The translations under genes and the position numbers were made by a program. A stretch of 64,000 bases of DNA, from NCBI RefSeq assembly GCF_000956525.1, contig NZ_JYIW01000024.1:124001-188000 (forward strand). Reading direction: 5' to 3'. This stretch comes from Microbacterium oxydans (GTDB lineage: Bacteria; Actinomycetota; Actinomycetes; Actinomycetales; Microbacteriaceae). Shown here in pieces: positions 18,797-27,749 of the stretch. Position 1 is the first letter of the stretch. The number at the start of each line of letters is the position of its first letter. Under the pieces are notes generated by a model that made no database searches, was not told the origin of the DNA, and worked only from the letters and a program-made list of their open reading frames with translations.

Positions 18797-19285
18797 TCAG
18801 CGGGGCATCTGCGCCGCGAGCCTCGTATCGGTCGTGATCTCGCGTCGCGTCCAGTCGAACAGATACCTGGCGTCGTACGATCGCGAGCAGCGCGCGCATG
18901 ATGTCGGCCGTGTGGGCCGCCGATGCCGGTACGTCAGGTGCCCGGCCGGGCATCGGCCGACCCATGGCGCCAGTTCGACCGCCGTCTCGCCGTGATGCGT
19001 CGTGCCGCCGACGTAGCCGAGCTCGCGGGCCGTGCGCTTCCATGCCGCGCCGTGCGCCGCGGCATGCCCGGCGAGCGCATGAGCGACCTCGTGCAGGAGC
19101 ACCTGATGGATCTCGTCGTCGTCGAAGCGTGCTGCCAGGTACTTCGACACCGTGATGCGCTTCTTGGAGTAGTCGCACTGCCCTGCGCGACGTTTCGCGT
19201 GGTCGAAGCCGAAGCTCCAGGACGCATCGAGGTGCATCGTGATCAGTGCCTCGCCCCAGATGCGAACACGGTCAAGTTCGGCCAT
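18797..19285 (-). CDS. SprT-like zinc metallopeptidase domain protein
   Basis: A 162-residue protein with the zinc-protease motif HEVAHALAGH at residues 65-74 (Glu66 catalytic, His65 and His69 ligands, His78 a possible third ligand). A C-terminal zinc-ribbon-like part has CPAGH and CARC pairs. SprT-like domains occur in DNA-protein crosslink proteases, but for the short bacterial version the target is not known. It is the last of a leftward series starting from LCP. Confidence 0.85.
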   Translation of the reverse strand: MAELDRVRIWGEALITMHLDASWSFGFDHAKRRAGQCDYSKKRITVSKYLAARFDDDEIHQVLLHEVAHALAGHAAAHGAAWKRTARELGYVGGTTHHGETAVELAPWVGRCPAGHLTYRHRRPTRPTSCARCSRSYDARYLFDWTRREITTDTRLAAQMPR

Positions 19286-19341
19286 GCGATCAGGCTAAGC
19301 CATGCCACCGACACCGGCACTCTCGACGCAGCCGAGTGGGG

Positions 19342-19869
19342 TCAGCCCGCGATCAGCTGCCCGCTCCTGCGGCGCTCCGCCGCTTCGATCGCCAGCAGCA
19401 CGACCTCGAGGTCACGGTCGGCCGCGCCGGCTTCCCTGCGCAGGAACAGTGAGCGCTTGAAGCTCTCGCGCGCCACGTCGTAGTCGCCGGCGTCGTAGGC
19501 GTTCTTGCCGTGGTGGTGATGCGCGAACGCGGCGATGGAGATCCACCGCTGTCCTTCGGCCTCGTCCGCGCACGTGGCGAGCTCCTGCTCGGCGGCAGCG
19601 TGTGCGCCGCGGTACTGCAGGATCGTCGCGTGCAGCACGCGGGCGCGCAGCACGTCCTTGCGGGTGCCGGCCATGCGTGCCTGCCGCACGGCTTCGTCGG
19701 CGAGCGTGAGTGCCTCGTCGAGGCGTCCGAGCACCTTCAGCAGCCACACGCGCTCCAGCAGAGCCGGCAGGCTGCGCTGGTTCTCGATCTCCTCGAGTCG
19801 TGCCGCACACTCAGTGACATCGACCAGTTCGCGGAGGTCCTCCTGGTCGTATCCCCGGATGAAACTCAT
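19342..19869 (-). CDS. Tetratricopeptide-repeat protein
   Basis: A 175-residue all-helical protein with two or three TPR-like units: LLKVLGRLDEALTLADEAVR, ATILQYRGAHAAAEQELA, and KNAYDAGDYDVARESFKRSL. No signal peptide or transmembrane segment. Probably a cytoplasmic protein-interaction scaffold. Its partner is unknown and neighbours do not help. Confidence 0.75.
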   Translation of the reverse strand: MSFIRGYDQEDLRELVDVTECAARLEEIENQRSLPALLERVWLLKVLGRLDEALTLADEAVRQARMAGTRKDVLRARVLHATILQYRGAHAAAEQELATCADEAEGQRWISIAAFAHHHHGKNAYDAGDYDVARESFKRSLFLRREAGAADRDLEVVLLAIEAAERRRSGQLIAG

Positions 19870-19938
19870 TGCTCTCCTTCCGCAGCGCCCTCGTCCAGTC
19901 TGCCTGGCACTCGCGCACTCGCGCAGACGGCGCGCCCG

Positions 19939-20799
19939 TCAGCGCAGGAACAGCGACGCGTCGGGTCGCGGGGAGGCGACGGCATCCGCATCCGTCACGA
20001 TCCTGGCCCCCTGCGTGAAGGCCTGCACCTCTGCCCCCTGGGCGATCTTCGCCGGGTGCGGACCCGCTGCGAGCATGCGCGGCAGCCACTCGGTCGGCAG
20101 CGGAGCGGCCGAGGCGGCGATCACGAGGTTGCCGAACCTTCGACCCTTGAGCACCTGCGTGTCGGCGAGGATGCCGACTTCTGGCAGCACCTCGGCGATC
20201 GTCGCGACCTGCCGTCTGGCGAAGGCGAGCCCAGGGCCGTCGGCGACGTTGACGAGCAGGACGCCGCCGGGAGCGAGGAGCGCCGAGAGCTCGCGGTAGA
20301 ACTCGATGCTGGTCAGGTGCGCGGGTGTCTGCGCACCGGAGTAGACGTCAGACACCACGAGGTCGCAGCTCTGGGTGAGTGCTCCTGGCAGGCGACGGAC
20401 GCCTTCGCGCGCGTCACCGATGCGGATGCGGATCGACGCGCCCTGGGGGAGTGGGAGGGTGTCGCGGACGAGCTGCACCAGCGGCGCCTCGAGTTCGATC
20501 ACCTGCTGCCGGGATCCGGGTCGTGTGGCGTCGATGTAGCGGGGGATGGTCAGCGCTCCGGCGCCGAGGTGCACAGCGGTGAGGGGACCCGGCGTGAGCT
20601 GGTCGATGACCGCGCCCATCCGCACGATGTACTCGAAGTGCAGGTGCGTCGGGTCGTCGAGGTCGACGTGCGACTGCGGGGTGTCGTCGACGATCAGCTC
20701 GAACCCGCTCGTGAACTCGGAGGGGATGACGCGTGCGATGCCGCCGTGGTCCAATCGGGCCTGCGGATGCTCGGTGTCTCGTGTTCGCGTCCGGCCCAT
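19939..20799 (-). CDS. Spermidine synthase-like methyltransferase-fold protein
   Basis: A 286-residue protein with the Rossmann fold of polyamine synthases: VHLGAGALTIPRYI at the nucleotide-binding glycine loop, VIELEAPLVQLVR, and DLVVSDVYSGAQTPAHL at the catalytic Asp region. Actinobacteria have many such proteins without polyamine synthesis genes nearby, so the reaction is not certain. The N-terminal 60 residues form the beta-strand domain common to the family. Confidence 0.75.
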   Translation of the reverse strand: MGRTRTRDTEHPQARLDHGGIARVIPSEFTSGFELIVDDTPQSHVDLDDPTHLHFEYIVRMGAVIDQLTPGPLTAVHLGAGALTIPRYIDATRPGSRQQVIELEAPLVQLVRDTLPLPQGASIRIRIGDAREGVRRLPGALTQSCDLVVSDVYSGAQTPAHLTSIEFYRELSALLAPGGVLLVNVADGPGLAFARRQVATIAEVLPEVGILADTQVLKGRRFGNLVIAASAAPLPTEWLPRMLAAGPHPAKIAQGAEVQAFTQGARIVTDADAVASPRPDASLFLR

Positions 20800-20831
20800 G
20801 GCTCGAGCCTACGGCGTCGGGCGGGCGAGGA

Positions 20832-22124
20832 TCAGTCCTGCTTGCCGTTGGCGCAGGTCTCCTGGTCGGCCGTCTGTCCGGAGATGTTGGGGGAGAGCGT
20901 GGCGCGGACATCCGGGGCCTCGGTCGCCGGGGCCTCGGTCGTGGGGGCCTCGGTCGTCGGCGGCACGGCCGTGTCCGGTGCAGGTTCGACCAGTTCCACT
21001 CCGCCGTTGTTCGTGACATCGCCGGTGAGCTGCAGGGACTGCCCCGCTCGCAGCGCATCCCAGATGGTGGCCGCCGCATCCCAATCCGGCACCCGCCGGT
21101 TGCTGTCGTCGGGATCCTCGAACACGGGGTACTGCAGGAACGCGAACTCGGAGAACGGGACGTTCTTGATCGAGAGCGCCAGCTGCGCGAGGCGGATCGG
21201 GTTGCCCAGCTCATCGCTCGGCTCGATGTTGTCGGCGATCGTGTTCGCGAGGCCGATCACCTTGCCTGGATCGGTGAGCACCTCATCGCTCATGATCTTC
21301 CTGACGAGGCGCGACATGTACTGCTGCTGGTTCGAGATGCGAGCGAGGTCGCTGCCGTCGCCCACGCCGTGTCGGGTTCGGATGAACTGGAGCGCTTCGA
21401 CTCCGGACACGGTGCGCATGCCGGCCGGCCAGTCGATGCCGGTCTGAGCGTCACGGATGCCGTCGCCGCCGATGCAGACGTCGACGCCGCCGATCGCGTC
21501 GGTGACCTCCATCACCCCGTCGAAGCCGATCTTCGCGGCGAACGGGATCGGGATGTCCGTGAGATCGGTGATCGTCTTGGCGACACAGGAGAGTCCGGCC
21601 CGCTGGTAGATCGCGTTGATCTGCGTCTTGCGGGTCGCCGACACGACGGAGCCGTCCGGTCGCGTGCATTCGGGGGTCTCGAGCATCAGGTCGCGGGGGA
21701 ACGAGACGACGGTCACGTTCCGCGGCTCCGCCGAGACGTGCACCAGCAGGTTCACGTCGTTGAGCACCGAACCGTCGGCCTCTGAGCACCGCTTGCCCAG
21801 CAGGCTCGTCGAGACCTCACCGCATTCGTCGGTCCCGAGGATCAGCATGCTGAACTCGCCGGGGTAGGCATCGATCGTGGGCGGCTCGACCTCCGGCGCA
21901 TCCTCGAGCGTGACGGCACCATCGTTCACACGGTTGAAGAGGTCGACCACGACGAACGCACCGACCGCGATGGCAGAGACCACCACGACTGCCAGGCCGA
22001 TGCCCAGGAAGCGGAGGAACGAGGAGAGGGCGCTTCTGGTCGGGAGCGGTGCGTGTCGCGCGACGGTCTCCCGCTGATGTCTGCGGACCATGCCCGCGAG
22101 CCTACCGTTGGAAACTGTTGTCAC
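20832..22124 (-). CDS. LytR-CpsA-Psr (LCP) family protein
   Basis: A 430-residue membrane-anchored enzyme of the type that transfers cell-wall glycopolymers from lipid carriers to peptidoglycan. A single N-terminal helix (about residues 38-60) leads to the external LCP domain: FSMLILGTDECG, LNDVNLLVHVSAEPRNVTVV, SFPRDLM with the catalytic-site Arg, and EALQFIRTRHGVGDGSDLAR. The last 60 residues are a Thr/Pro/Glu-rich tail. Start is GTG at 22124; an ATG at 22091 is an alternative. Confidence 0.88.
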   Translation of the reverse strand: MTTVSNGRLAGMVRRHQRETVARHAPLPTRSALSSFLRFLGIGLAVVVVSAIAVGAFVVVDLFNRVNDGAVTLEDAPEVEPPTIDAYPGEFSMLILGTDECGEVSTSLLGKRCSEADGSVLNDVNLLVHVSAEPRNVTVVSFPRDLMLETPECTRPDGSVVSATRKTQINAIYQRAGLSCVAKTITDLTDIPIPFAAKIGFDGVMEVTDAIGGVDVCIGGDGIRDAQTGIDWPAGMRTVSGVEALQFIRTRHGVGDGSDLARISNQQQYMSRLVRKIMSDEVLTDPGKVIGLANTIADNIEPSDELGNPIRLAQLALSIKNVPFSEFAFLQYPVFEDPDDSNRRVPDWDAAATIWDALRAGQSLQLTGDVTNNGGVELVEPAPDTAVPPTTEAPTTEAPATEAPDVRATLSPNISGQTADQETCANGKQD

Positions 22125-22237
22125 GACCGGGTGACGATTCTGAGAAGAACTTGCAGATAATTAGTTAGTCGTAAATACTTTTCCTACTGGCGAGCATCCG
22201 ATGCCCGCAAAGTCATTTCAAAGAGGAGATCTTCCCG

Positions 22238-23530
22238 ATGCACAAGCGCATTCTTCCGGCCCTGGCGCTCGGCGCCGTGGCCACGCTCGGTCTGGCCGCC
22301 TGCGCGGGTGGCGGCAGCGACGCCGGCAGCACTGACGGAAAGGGCGAGGAGCTCACCGTCTGGATCATGAAGGGCACCAACCCCGACGCATCCGCCTTCT
22401 ACGACGAGGTCTCCACGGCCTTCGAGAAGGAGACCGGCGCCACGGTCAAGATCGAGGAGATCCAGTGGGCGGACGCTCACGATCGTTTCGTGACCTCGAT
22501 CGCCGGCGGCACCACCCCCGACATCGCCGAGACCGGCACCACCTGGACCGCTGAGTTCGCCGACGCCGGCGCACTCGAGCCGCTCGACTCCTACGTCGAC
22601 GCCGAGAAGGGCCTGCGCGACGACCTCGTCGAGGGTCTCGCCGTCGCCGGCACCTACGACGACGAGCTCTACGGCATGCCGTGGTACGCCGGAGTCCGTT
22701 CGATCGTCTACCGCGCCGACGTGTTCGAGGAGCTCGGACTCGAGGCTCCGAAGACGTGGGACGACATCGTCACCGCCGGCGAGGCCATCAAGGCCGCCCA
22801 CCCCGAGATGATGCCGTTCCCGGTCGCCGGCGACGCCGAGTTCCAGGTCTACCCCTGGGTCTGGGGCGCCGGCGGAGAGATCGCCACGCAGGACGGCAAG
22901 ACCTGGACCAGCGAGCTCGACAGCAAGGAGTCGCAGGCCGGCATCGAGTTCTACACCGGACTCGCGACCGAGCACGGCTTCTCCTCCGCAGGTGCGACCA
23001 CCTGGAAGGAGACCGACCTCCGTGACGCGTTCACGCAGGGCAACGTCGGCATGATGCTCTCCGGCTCCTGGACCCCGAAGACGCTCATCGAGGCCAACCC
23101 CGACCTCGAGGGCAAGATCGGCGCTGCGGTCATCCCCGGCGAAGACGGCGGCATCGCTCCGTCCGTGCTCGGCGGATCGCACCTCTCGGTCTTCAACACG
23201 ACGAAGAACGCCGACCTCGCGTGGAAGTTCGTCAAGCTCATGACCACCGGCAAGTTCGCCGAGCAGTGGTCTGACGAGACCGGCTACTTCCCGGGCGTCC
23301 AGTCCGCGATGGAAGAGGCCCTGGCCTCGACCGACCCGCTCGTCGCACCGTTCGCCGAGCAGATGGTCGACGGCGGAGCATCCGTCCCGGTCACCCCGAA
23401 CTTCGGAGCCGTCCAGGCGAAGAAGACGACCAACTCCATGATGCAGGCCATCCTCAGCGGGCAGAAGGACGTCGCCACCGCGACGAAGGACGCCGCCGCC
23501 GAGATGACCGAACTGCTCAACCAGAAGTAA
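22238..23530 (+). CDS. Carbohydrate ABC transporter substrate-binding lipoprotein
   Basis: A 430-residue family-1 solute-binding protein. The signal peptide ends in the lipobox LAAC with Cys22, then a Gly/Ser/Asp linker and the binding domain beginning ELTVWIMKGTNPD. Ribosome site aaagaggaga. It is the first gene of a five-gene run: binding protein, two permeases, a NagZ-like glycosidase, an RpiR regulator. The glycosidase suggests amino sugars, such as GlcNAc-containing wall fragments or chitin oligomers, as substrate. The 113-bp AT-rich leader (22125-22237) holds the promoter, but I could not fix its boxes with confidence. Confidence 0.9.
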   Translation: MHKRILPALALGAVATLGLAACAGGGSDAGSTDGKGEELTVWIMKGTNPDASAFYDEVSTAFEKETGATVKIEEIQWADAHDRFVTSIAGGTTPDIAETGTTWTAEFADAGALEPLDSYVDAEKGLRDDLVEGLAVAGTYDDELYGMPWYAGVRSIVYRADVFEELGLEAPKTWDDIVTAGEAIKAAHPEMMPFPVAGDAEFQVYPWVWGAGGEIATQDGKTWTSELDSKESQAGIEFYTGLATEHGFSSAGATTWKETDLRDAFTQGNVGMMLSGSWTPKTLIEANPDLEGKIGAAVIPGEDGGIAPSVLGGSHLSVFNTTKNADLAWKFVKLMTTGKFAEQWSDETGYFPGVQSAMEEALASTDPLVAPFAEQMVDGGASVPVTPNFGAVQAKKTTNSMMQAILSGQKDVATATKDAAAEMTELLNQK

Positions 23531-23545
23531 GGAAGCCTTCCTTCC

Positions 23546-24523
23546 ATGTCGATGGTGCAAGCGCCTCTGCCGGCCACGAAGACGGAGTCCACCTCCGCCT
23601 CCGTGGCCGGCGGCCGGCCGCGCAAGCGAGGACTCTCGCTCGTCACGGCTCGCCCCTGGCTCCTCCTCGCCCCCGGGCTGATCATCCTCGCGGTGCTCAT
23701 GCTCTGGCCGCTCGTGCAGGTCTTCATCTATTCGCTGCAGGACTACGGTCTGCGCGAGATCAACACGGGTGAGAGCAACTGGATCGGGTTCCAGAACTAC
23801 ATCGAGGCGCTCACCAATCCGACGCTCTGGACGGTGGTGCTCCCGAACACCGTCGGGTTCGCCGTGGTCGCCGTGTTCGTCACGGTCGCCGTCGGCACGC
23901 TGGTGGCGCTGCTGCTGGCTCGACTCGGCACGGTCTGGCGCACCATCGTCTCCAGCTGCATCATGGTCGCGTGGGCCATGCCCGCCGTGACCGGCACGTA
24001 TGTCTGGACCTTCATCTTCGATGCCGACCGAGGCATCTTCAACTCCGTGCTGCAGGATCTCGGCCTCATGGACGGCTCGGTCAACTGGTTCACGAACCAG
24101 TGGTCGTTCTACGCGATCGTGCTGCTGAACGTCGTCCACCACGGCTTCCCGTTCGTGGCGATCACCGTGCTCGCCGGCCTCCTCGGCGTCTCCAAGGAGA
24201 TGCTCGAAGCTGCGGCCCTCGACGGCGCAGGCGCCTGGCGTCGCTTCTGGAAGATCATCTTCCCGACGCTCAAGCCGGTGTTCTCGGTCGTGATCATCCT
24301 TTCGACGATCTGGGACTTCAAGGTCTTCGCGCAGGTGTACCTGATGCCAGGCGGCGGCGGTGGAAACCGCTCGGTGCTGAACCTCGGCGTGTGGTCATAC
24401 GTCGAGTCGTTCGGCCAGAACCGCTACGGCTTCGGCGCCGCGCTCGCGGTGCTGCTCACACTCGTGCTGATCGGCATCACCATCGTGTACATCCGATCCC
24501 TCATGAAGGAGGACGAGCTGTGA
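23546..24523 (+). CDS. Carbohydrate ABC transporter permease (MalF-like)
   Basis: A 325-residue inner-membrane permease with six helices after a cytoplasmic N-terminus of about 35 residues. The EAA loop that contacts the ATPase reads KEMLEAAALDGAGAWRRFWK, followed by IIFPTLKP. No ATPase gene is in the operon, so like many actinobacterial sugar importers it probably uses a shared MsiK-type ATPase elsewhere. Its stop overlaps the next gene (GTGA). Confidence 0.92.
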   Translation: MSMVQAPLPATKTESTSASVAGGRPRKRGLSLVTARPWLLLAPGLIILAVLMLWPLVQVFIYSLQDYGLREINTGESNWIGFQNYIEALTNPTLWTVVLPNTVGFAVVAVFVTVAVGTLVALLLARLGTVWRTIVSSCIMVAWAMPAVTGTYVWTFIFDADRGIFNSVLQDLGLMDGSVNWFTNQWSFYAIVLLNVVHHGFPFVAITVLAGLLGVSKEMLEAAALDGAGAWRRFWKIIFPTLKPVFSVVIILSTIWDFKVFAQVYLMPGGGGGNRSVLNLGVWSYVESFGQNRYGFGAALAVLLTLVLIGITIVYIRSLMKEDEL

Positions 24524-25353
24524 ACCCCCGCGCATCGCTCCGCTCCCGCATCGGCATCGGGATCGCGGTCGCAGCCGTCCTGATCTTCACGCTGTTCCCC
24601 GTCTACTGGATGGTCTCCAGCGCCTTCGACAAGAAGGCCTCCAGCGGTGGGCAGTCTCTGCTTCCGCAGGAGTTCACGTTCGACAACTTCGCCTTCGTGC
24701 TCACGGAGGGCGGCTTCGGCACCTTCCTGCGAAACTCGGCGATCGTGGCCATCGTCACGGTGCTCGTGAGCGCCCTGGTCTGCCTGCTCGCCGCGGTCGC
24801 CGTCGCGAGGTTCCGCTTCAAGTTCCGCACCACCGTGCTCATGATGATCCTCGTGGTGCAGATGGTGCCGCTCGAGGCGCTCGTCATCCCTCTGTTCCTC
24901 CAGGTCAAGAGCCTCGGCCTGCTGAACAGCATCCTCGGTCTGATGGTGGTCTACATCGCGCTGTCGCTCGCCTTCGGCATCTGGATGCTGCGCGGCTTCG
25001 TCGCCGCCGTCCCGGTCGAGCTCGAGGAGGCCGCGTACATCGACGGTGCCAGCTGGTGGCGGATGTTCCGCTCGATCCTGCTGCCGCTGGTGATGCCAGG
25101 ACTCGTCGCGACGAGCATCTTCAGCTTCATCACGGCGTGGAACGAGTTCATCTTCGCCATGACGATCCTCGGTGCGGAGACCGACCAGTACACGGTCTCG
25201 ATCGGGCTCAAGTCGTTCTTCGGCCTGTTCGCGAACGACTGGGGCAGCATCATGGCCGCGTCGACGATCATCACCCTGCCGGTCATGGTGTTCTTCATCA
25301 TCGTCCAGCGCCGCCTCTCGGCAGGCATGGTCGCGGGTGCGGTGAAGGGATGA
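24520..25353 (+). CDS. Carbohydrate ABC transporter permease (MalG-like)
   Basis: A 277-residue six-helix permease, partner of the preceding one. EAA loop: PVELEEAAYIDGASWWRMFR, then SILLPLVMPG. Start is the GTG at 24520, overlapping the TGA of the upstream permease. The open frame upstream of this point is not coding. The stop overlaps the glycosidase ATG (ATGA), so transport and hydrolysis genes are co-translated. Confidence 0.92.
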   Translation: MNPRASLRSRIGIGIAVAAVLIFTLFPVYWMVSSAFDKKASSGGQSLLPQEFTFDNFAFVLTEGGFGTFLRNSAIVAIVTVLVSALVCLLAAVAVARFRFKFRTTVLMMILVVQMVPLEALVIPLFLQVKSLGLLNSILGLMVVYIALSLAFGIWMLRGFVAAVPVELEEAAYIDGASWWRMFRSILLPLVMPGLVATSIFSFITAWNEFIFAMTILGAETDQYTVSIGLKSFFGLFANDWGSIMAASTIITLPVMVFFIIVQRRLSAGMVAGAVKG

Positions 25354-26834
25354 TCGACGATCTCGCCCGTCTCGCGAACGGTGTGCTCTGGCCCGGATTC
25401 TTCGGGACGGAGGCCCCGGCCTGGCTGCTCGACGAACTGCACGACGGCCTCGCCGGCGTCGTCTACTTCGCTCAGAACATCGGCGACGGTCTGCCCGCGC
25501 TGAGCGCGTCGATCCTGGCCGCCAATCCTGATGCCCTGATCGGCGTCGACGAAGAGGGCGGCAGCGTCACCCGGCTCGAGTCGGCCGAAGGGTCGACGAT
25601 CCCCGGTGCGGCGCAGCTCGGACTCCTCGACGACCTGATCGCGACCGAGCGCACCGGTGCGGAGCTCGCCCGCCGGGTCGCTGCGGTCGGCGCCAACGTC
25701 GTGCTCGGACCGGTGGCCGACGTCAACACCGATCCTCGCAACCCGGTGATCGGCGTCCGCGCCTTCGGCGACGACACCGACCTGGTCACCCGTCACGCCA
25801 TCGCGGCGATCGACGGCATCCAGGACGGCGGGGTCGCGGCGTGCGTCAAGCACTTCCCCGGCCACGGCGACACCCACATGGATTCGCACCATTCGCTGCC
25901 CGAGATCTCCCTCGACATCGAGGAGTACGAGCGAGTGCACCTCGAGCCGTTCCGCGCCGCGATCGAGGCGGGCGTCGACTCCGTCATGACCGCGCACATC
26001 GTCGTCCCCGCGTGGGGCGAAGCGCCGGCGACGTTGAACCCCCGAGTGCTCGGCATGCTGCGCGACTGGGGCTTCGAGGGCGTCATCATCACGGATGCGC
26101 TCGACATGGCCGCGATCCGTGAGACGGTCGGCATCGGCGGGGGAGCAGCACTCGCCCTCGCCGCCGGAGCCGATCTGCTCTGCATCGGCAACCCCACGAA
26201 CCCGGGAGACGCCGCCCTGCCCGATCAGGACCGGCGGGACTTCCTCGCAGCGCGTGACGGCATCGTCGAGGCGCTGCGTGACGGCTCGCTCGAGCGGGAA
26301 CGCGTCGAGCAGGCAGCCGCCAGGGTGACAGCGCTCGCCGTGAAGCTGCGTGCCGCGGCCTCGGATGACGCCCAGCCCGCCGACGAGTTCGACGCGGCGT
26401 CGATCGTCCGACGCATGATCTCGGTGACCGGCGACGAGCCGGACGCCGCATCCTCGCTCACCGTGGTCGACGCCCGCCGCCGCTCGACCCTCGCCGTCGA
26501 CAGTGCGGCGTCGTACGTCGCAGGCTCCCTCGCCGGCGACGATCGGCGCGTGCGACTCGATGTCGCGAGCACGGAGGTCGCCGAGCAGGACCGCGTCCTC
26601 GACGAGATGACCGCCACCGCTGGGACCACGGTGATCCTGATCGATCGTCCGGACACCGACGCCGCGCAACGCGCACTGGTCGAACGGGCAGCAGTGCGCG
26701 ACCCTCATGCCGTCGTCGTGAACGTCGGACTGCCGACCAGGATGCCGCTTCCGCTGCCGACTGTCGAGGTCGCTGCGGCGAGCCGCGTCGGCGCGCAGGT
26801 CGCGCGCGAGAGACTGCTCGGCAGGACAGGCTGA
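25350..26834 (+). CDS. nagZ: Glycoside hydrolase family 3, beta-N-acetylhexosaminidase
   Basis: A 494-residue GH3 enzyme with no signal peptide, so it acts in the cytoplasm on imported sugars. The N-acetylhexosaminidase signature KHFPGHGDT (residues 167-175) with the catalytic His-Asp dyad region DSH (178-180) separates it from GH3 glucosidases. The nucleophile is Asp249 in TDALDM. About 150 further residues form a C-terminal domain beyond the barrel. Being co-translated with the permeases, it probably releases GlcNAc from GlcNAc-MurNAc or chitin fragments. Confidence 0.88.
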   Translation: MIDDLARLANGVLWPGFFGTEAPAWLLDELHDGLAGVVYFAQNIGDGLPALSASILAANPDALIGVDEEGGSVTRLESAEGSTIPGAAQLGLLDDLIATERTGAELARRVAAVGANVVLGPVADVNTDPRNPVIGVRAFGDDTDLVTRHAIAAIDGIQDGGVAACVKHFPGHGDTHMDSHHSLPEISLDIEEYERVHLEPFRAAIEAGVDSVMTAHIVVPAWGEAPATLNPRVLGMLRDWGFEGVIITDALDMAAIRETVGIGGGAALALAAGADLLCIGNPTNPGDAALPDQDRRDFLAARDGIVEALRDGSLERERVEQAAARVTALAVKLRAAASDDAQPADEFDAASIVRRMISVTGDEPDAASSLTVVDARRRSTLAVDSAASYVAGSLAGDDRRVRLDVASTEVAEQDRVLDEMTATAGTTVILIDRPDTDAAQRALVERAAVRDPHAVVVNVGLPTRMPLPLPTVEVAAASRVGAQVARERLLGRTG

Positions 26835-26845
26835 ACGGATCTTCG

Positions 26846-27730
26846 GTGGACGCAGACGTACTCGCGCTGGTGCGACGCTCGGTCTCTCGACTGAGCGCCG
26901 CAGAGGCGCGCGTTGCGGAGACGATCCTCGCTGACCCCACCCTCGTGATCGACCTGGCGATCAATGATCTGGCGAAGCTCTGCCGGACCTCGCTGTCGAC
27001 GGTCGCGCGCTTCGCCCAGTCGCTCGGCTTCAGCGGCTACCGCGAGCTGCGCGTGGCAGTCGCCCGCACCATCACGCTGGAGCAGGCGCAGCAGGCGAGG
27101 TTCAGTCTCGACACCACCGCGATCGACCCGGACGACGAGCCGATGGCGATCGCCGCGAAGCTCGCGGCCCAGGAGATCGACGCGATCGAGCGGACGGCCC
27201 TCGGGCTCGACGCGGCCGCGCTCGATCGGGTCGCCAGGGCCGTCGTCGCCGCACGCCACATCGATCTCTTCGGGCAGGCCGCCTCGTCGCTGACCGCGCA
27301 GGACCTGCTGCTGAAGCTCTCGCGCATCGGCTGCTCGGTGACGCACTCGGCTGACCCGCATCTCGCGGTGACCACTGCCGCCTTGCGCGGTGGCGACGAT
27401 GTCGCGATCGCGTTCTCGCACAGCGGCGAGACCGTCGAGACGCTGCGGGCGCTCGAGGTCGCACGTGATGCCGGTGCGCTCGCGGTCGCCGTCACGAGTG
27501 TCGGGGAGTCATCGCTCGCGCTGGCTGCCGATGTCGTGCTGCTCACGCATGCGCACGAGTCGCCCTTCCGGATGGCCGCGATGTCGAGCCGGATCGCCCA
27601 GCTCGCTCTGGTCGACGTGCTGTTCGTCCGTGTCGTGCAGCACCGCGGTGAGCCCGTGGTGATCTCGCTGCAGCGGACGCATGATGCTGCGGTGCCCCGT
27701 CAGCGCGCGCAGCCCAGCGTCGAGGGCTGA
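26846..27730 (+). CDS. MurR/RpiR family regulator with SIS domain
   Basis: A 294-residue regulator: N-terminal HTH_6 domain (residues 1-75; LAKLCRTSLSTVARFAQSLG is the recognition region) and a sugar-phosphate-binding SIS domain with FGQAASSLTAQDLLLKLSRI and the phosphate loop AFSHSGETVET. Start is GTG at 26846, 11 nt after nagZ. Members sense MurNAc-6-P, GlcNAc-6-P or similar. It most likely controls the upstream transporter-nagZ operon. Confidence 0.88.
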   Translation: MDADVLALVRRSVSRLSAAEARVAETILADPTLVIDLAINDLAKLCRTSLSTVARFAQSLGFSGYRELRVAVARTITLEQAQQARFSLDTTAIDPDDEPMAIAAKLAAQEIDAIERTALGLDAAALDRVARAVVAARHIDLFGQAASSLTAQDLLLKLSRIGCSVTHSADPHLAVTTAALRGGDDVAIAFSHSGETVETLRALEVARDAGALAVAVTSVGESSLALAADVVLLTHAHESPFRMAAMSSRIAQLALVDVLFVRVVQHRGEPVVISLQRTHDAAVPRQRAQPSVEG

Positions 27731-27749
27731 GTCCGCGCCGTCGGCGAGC

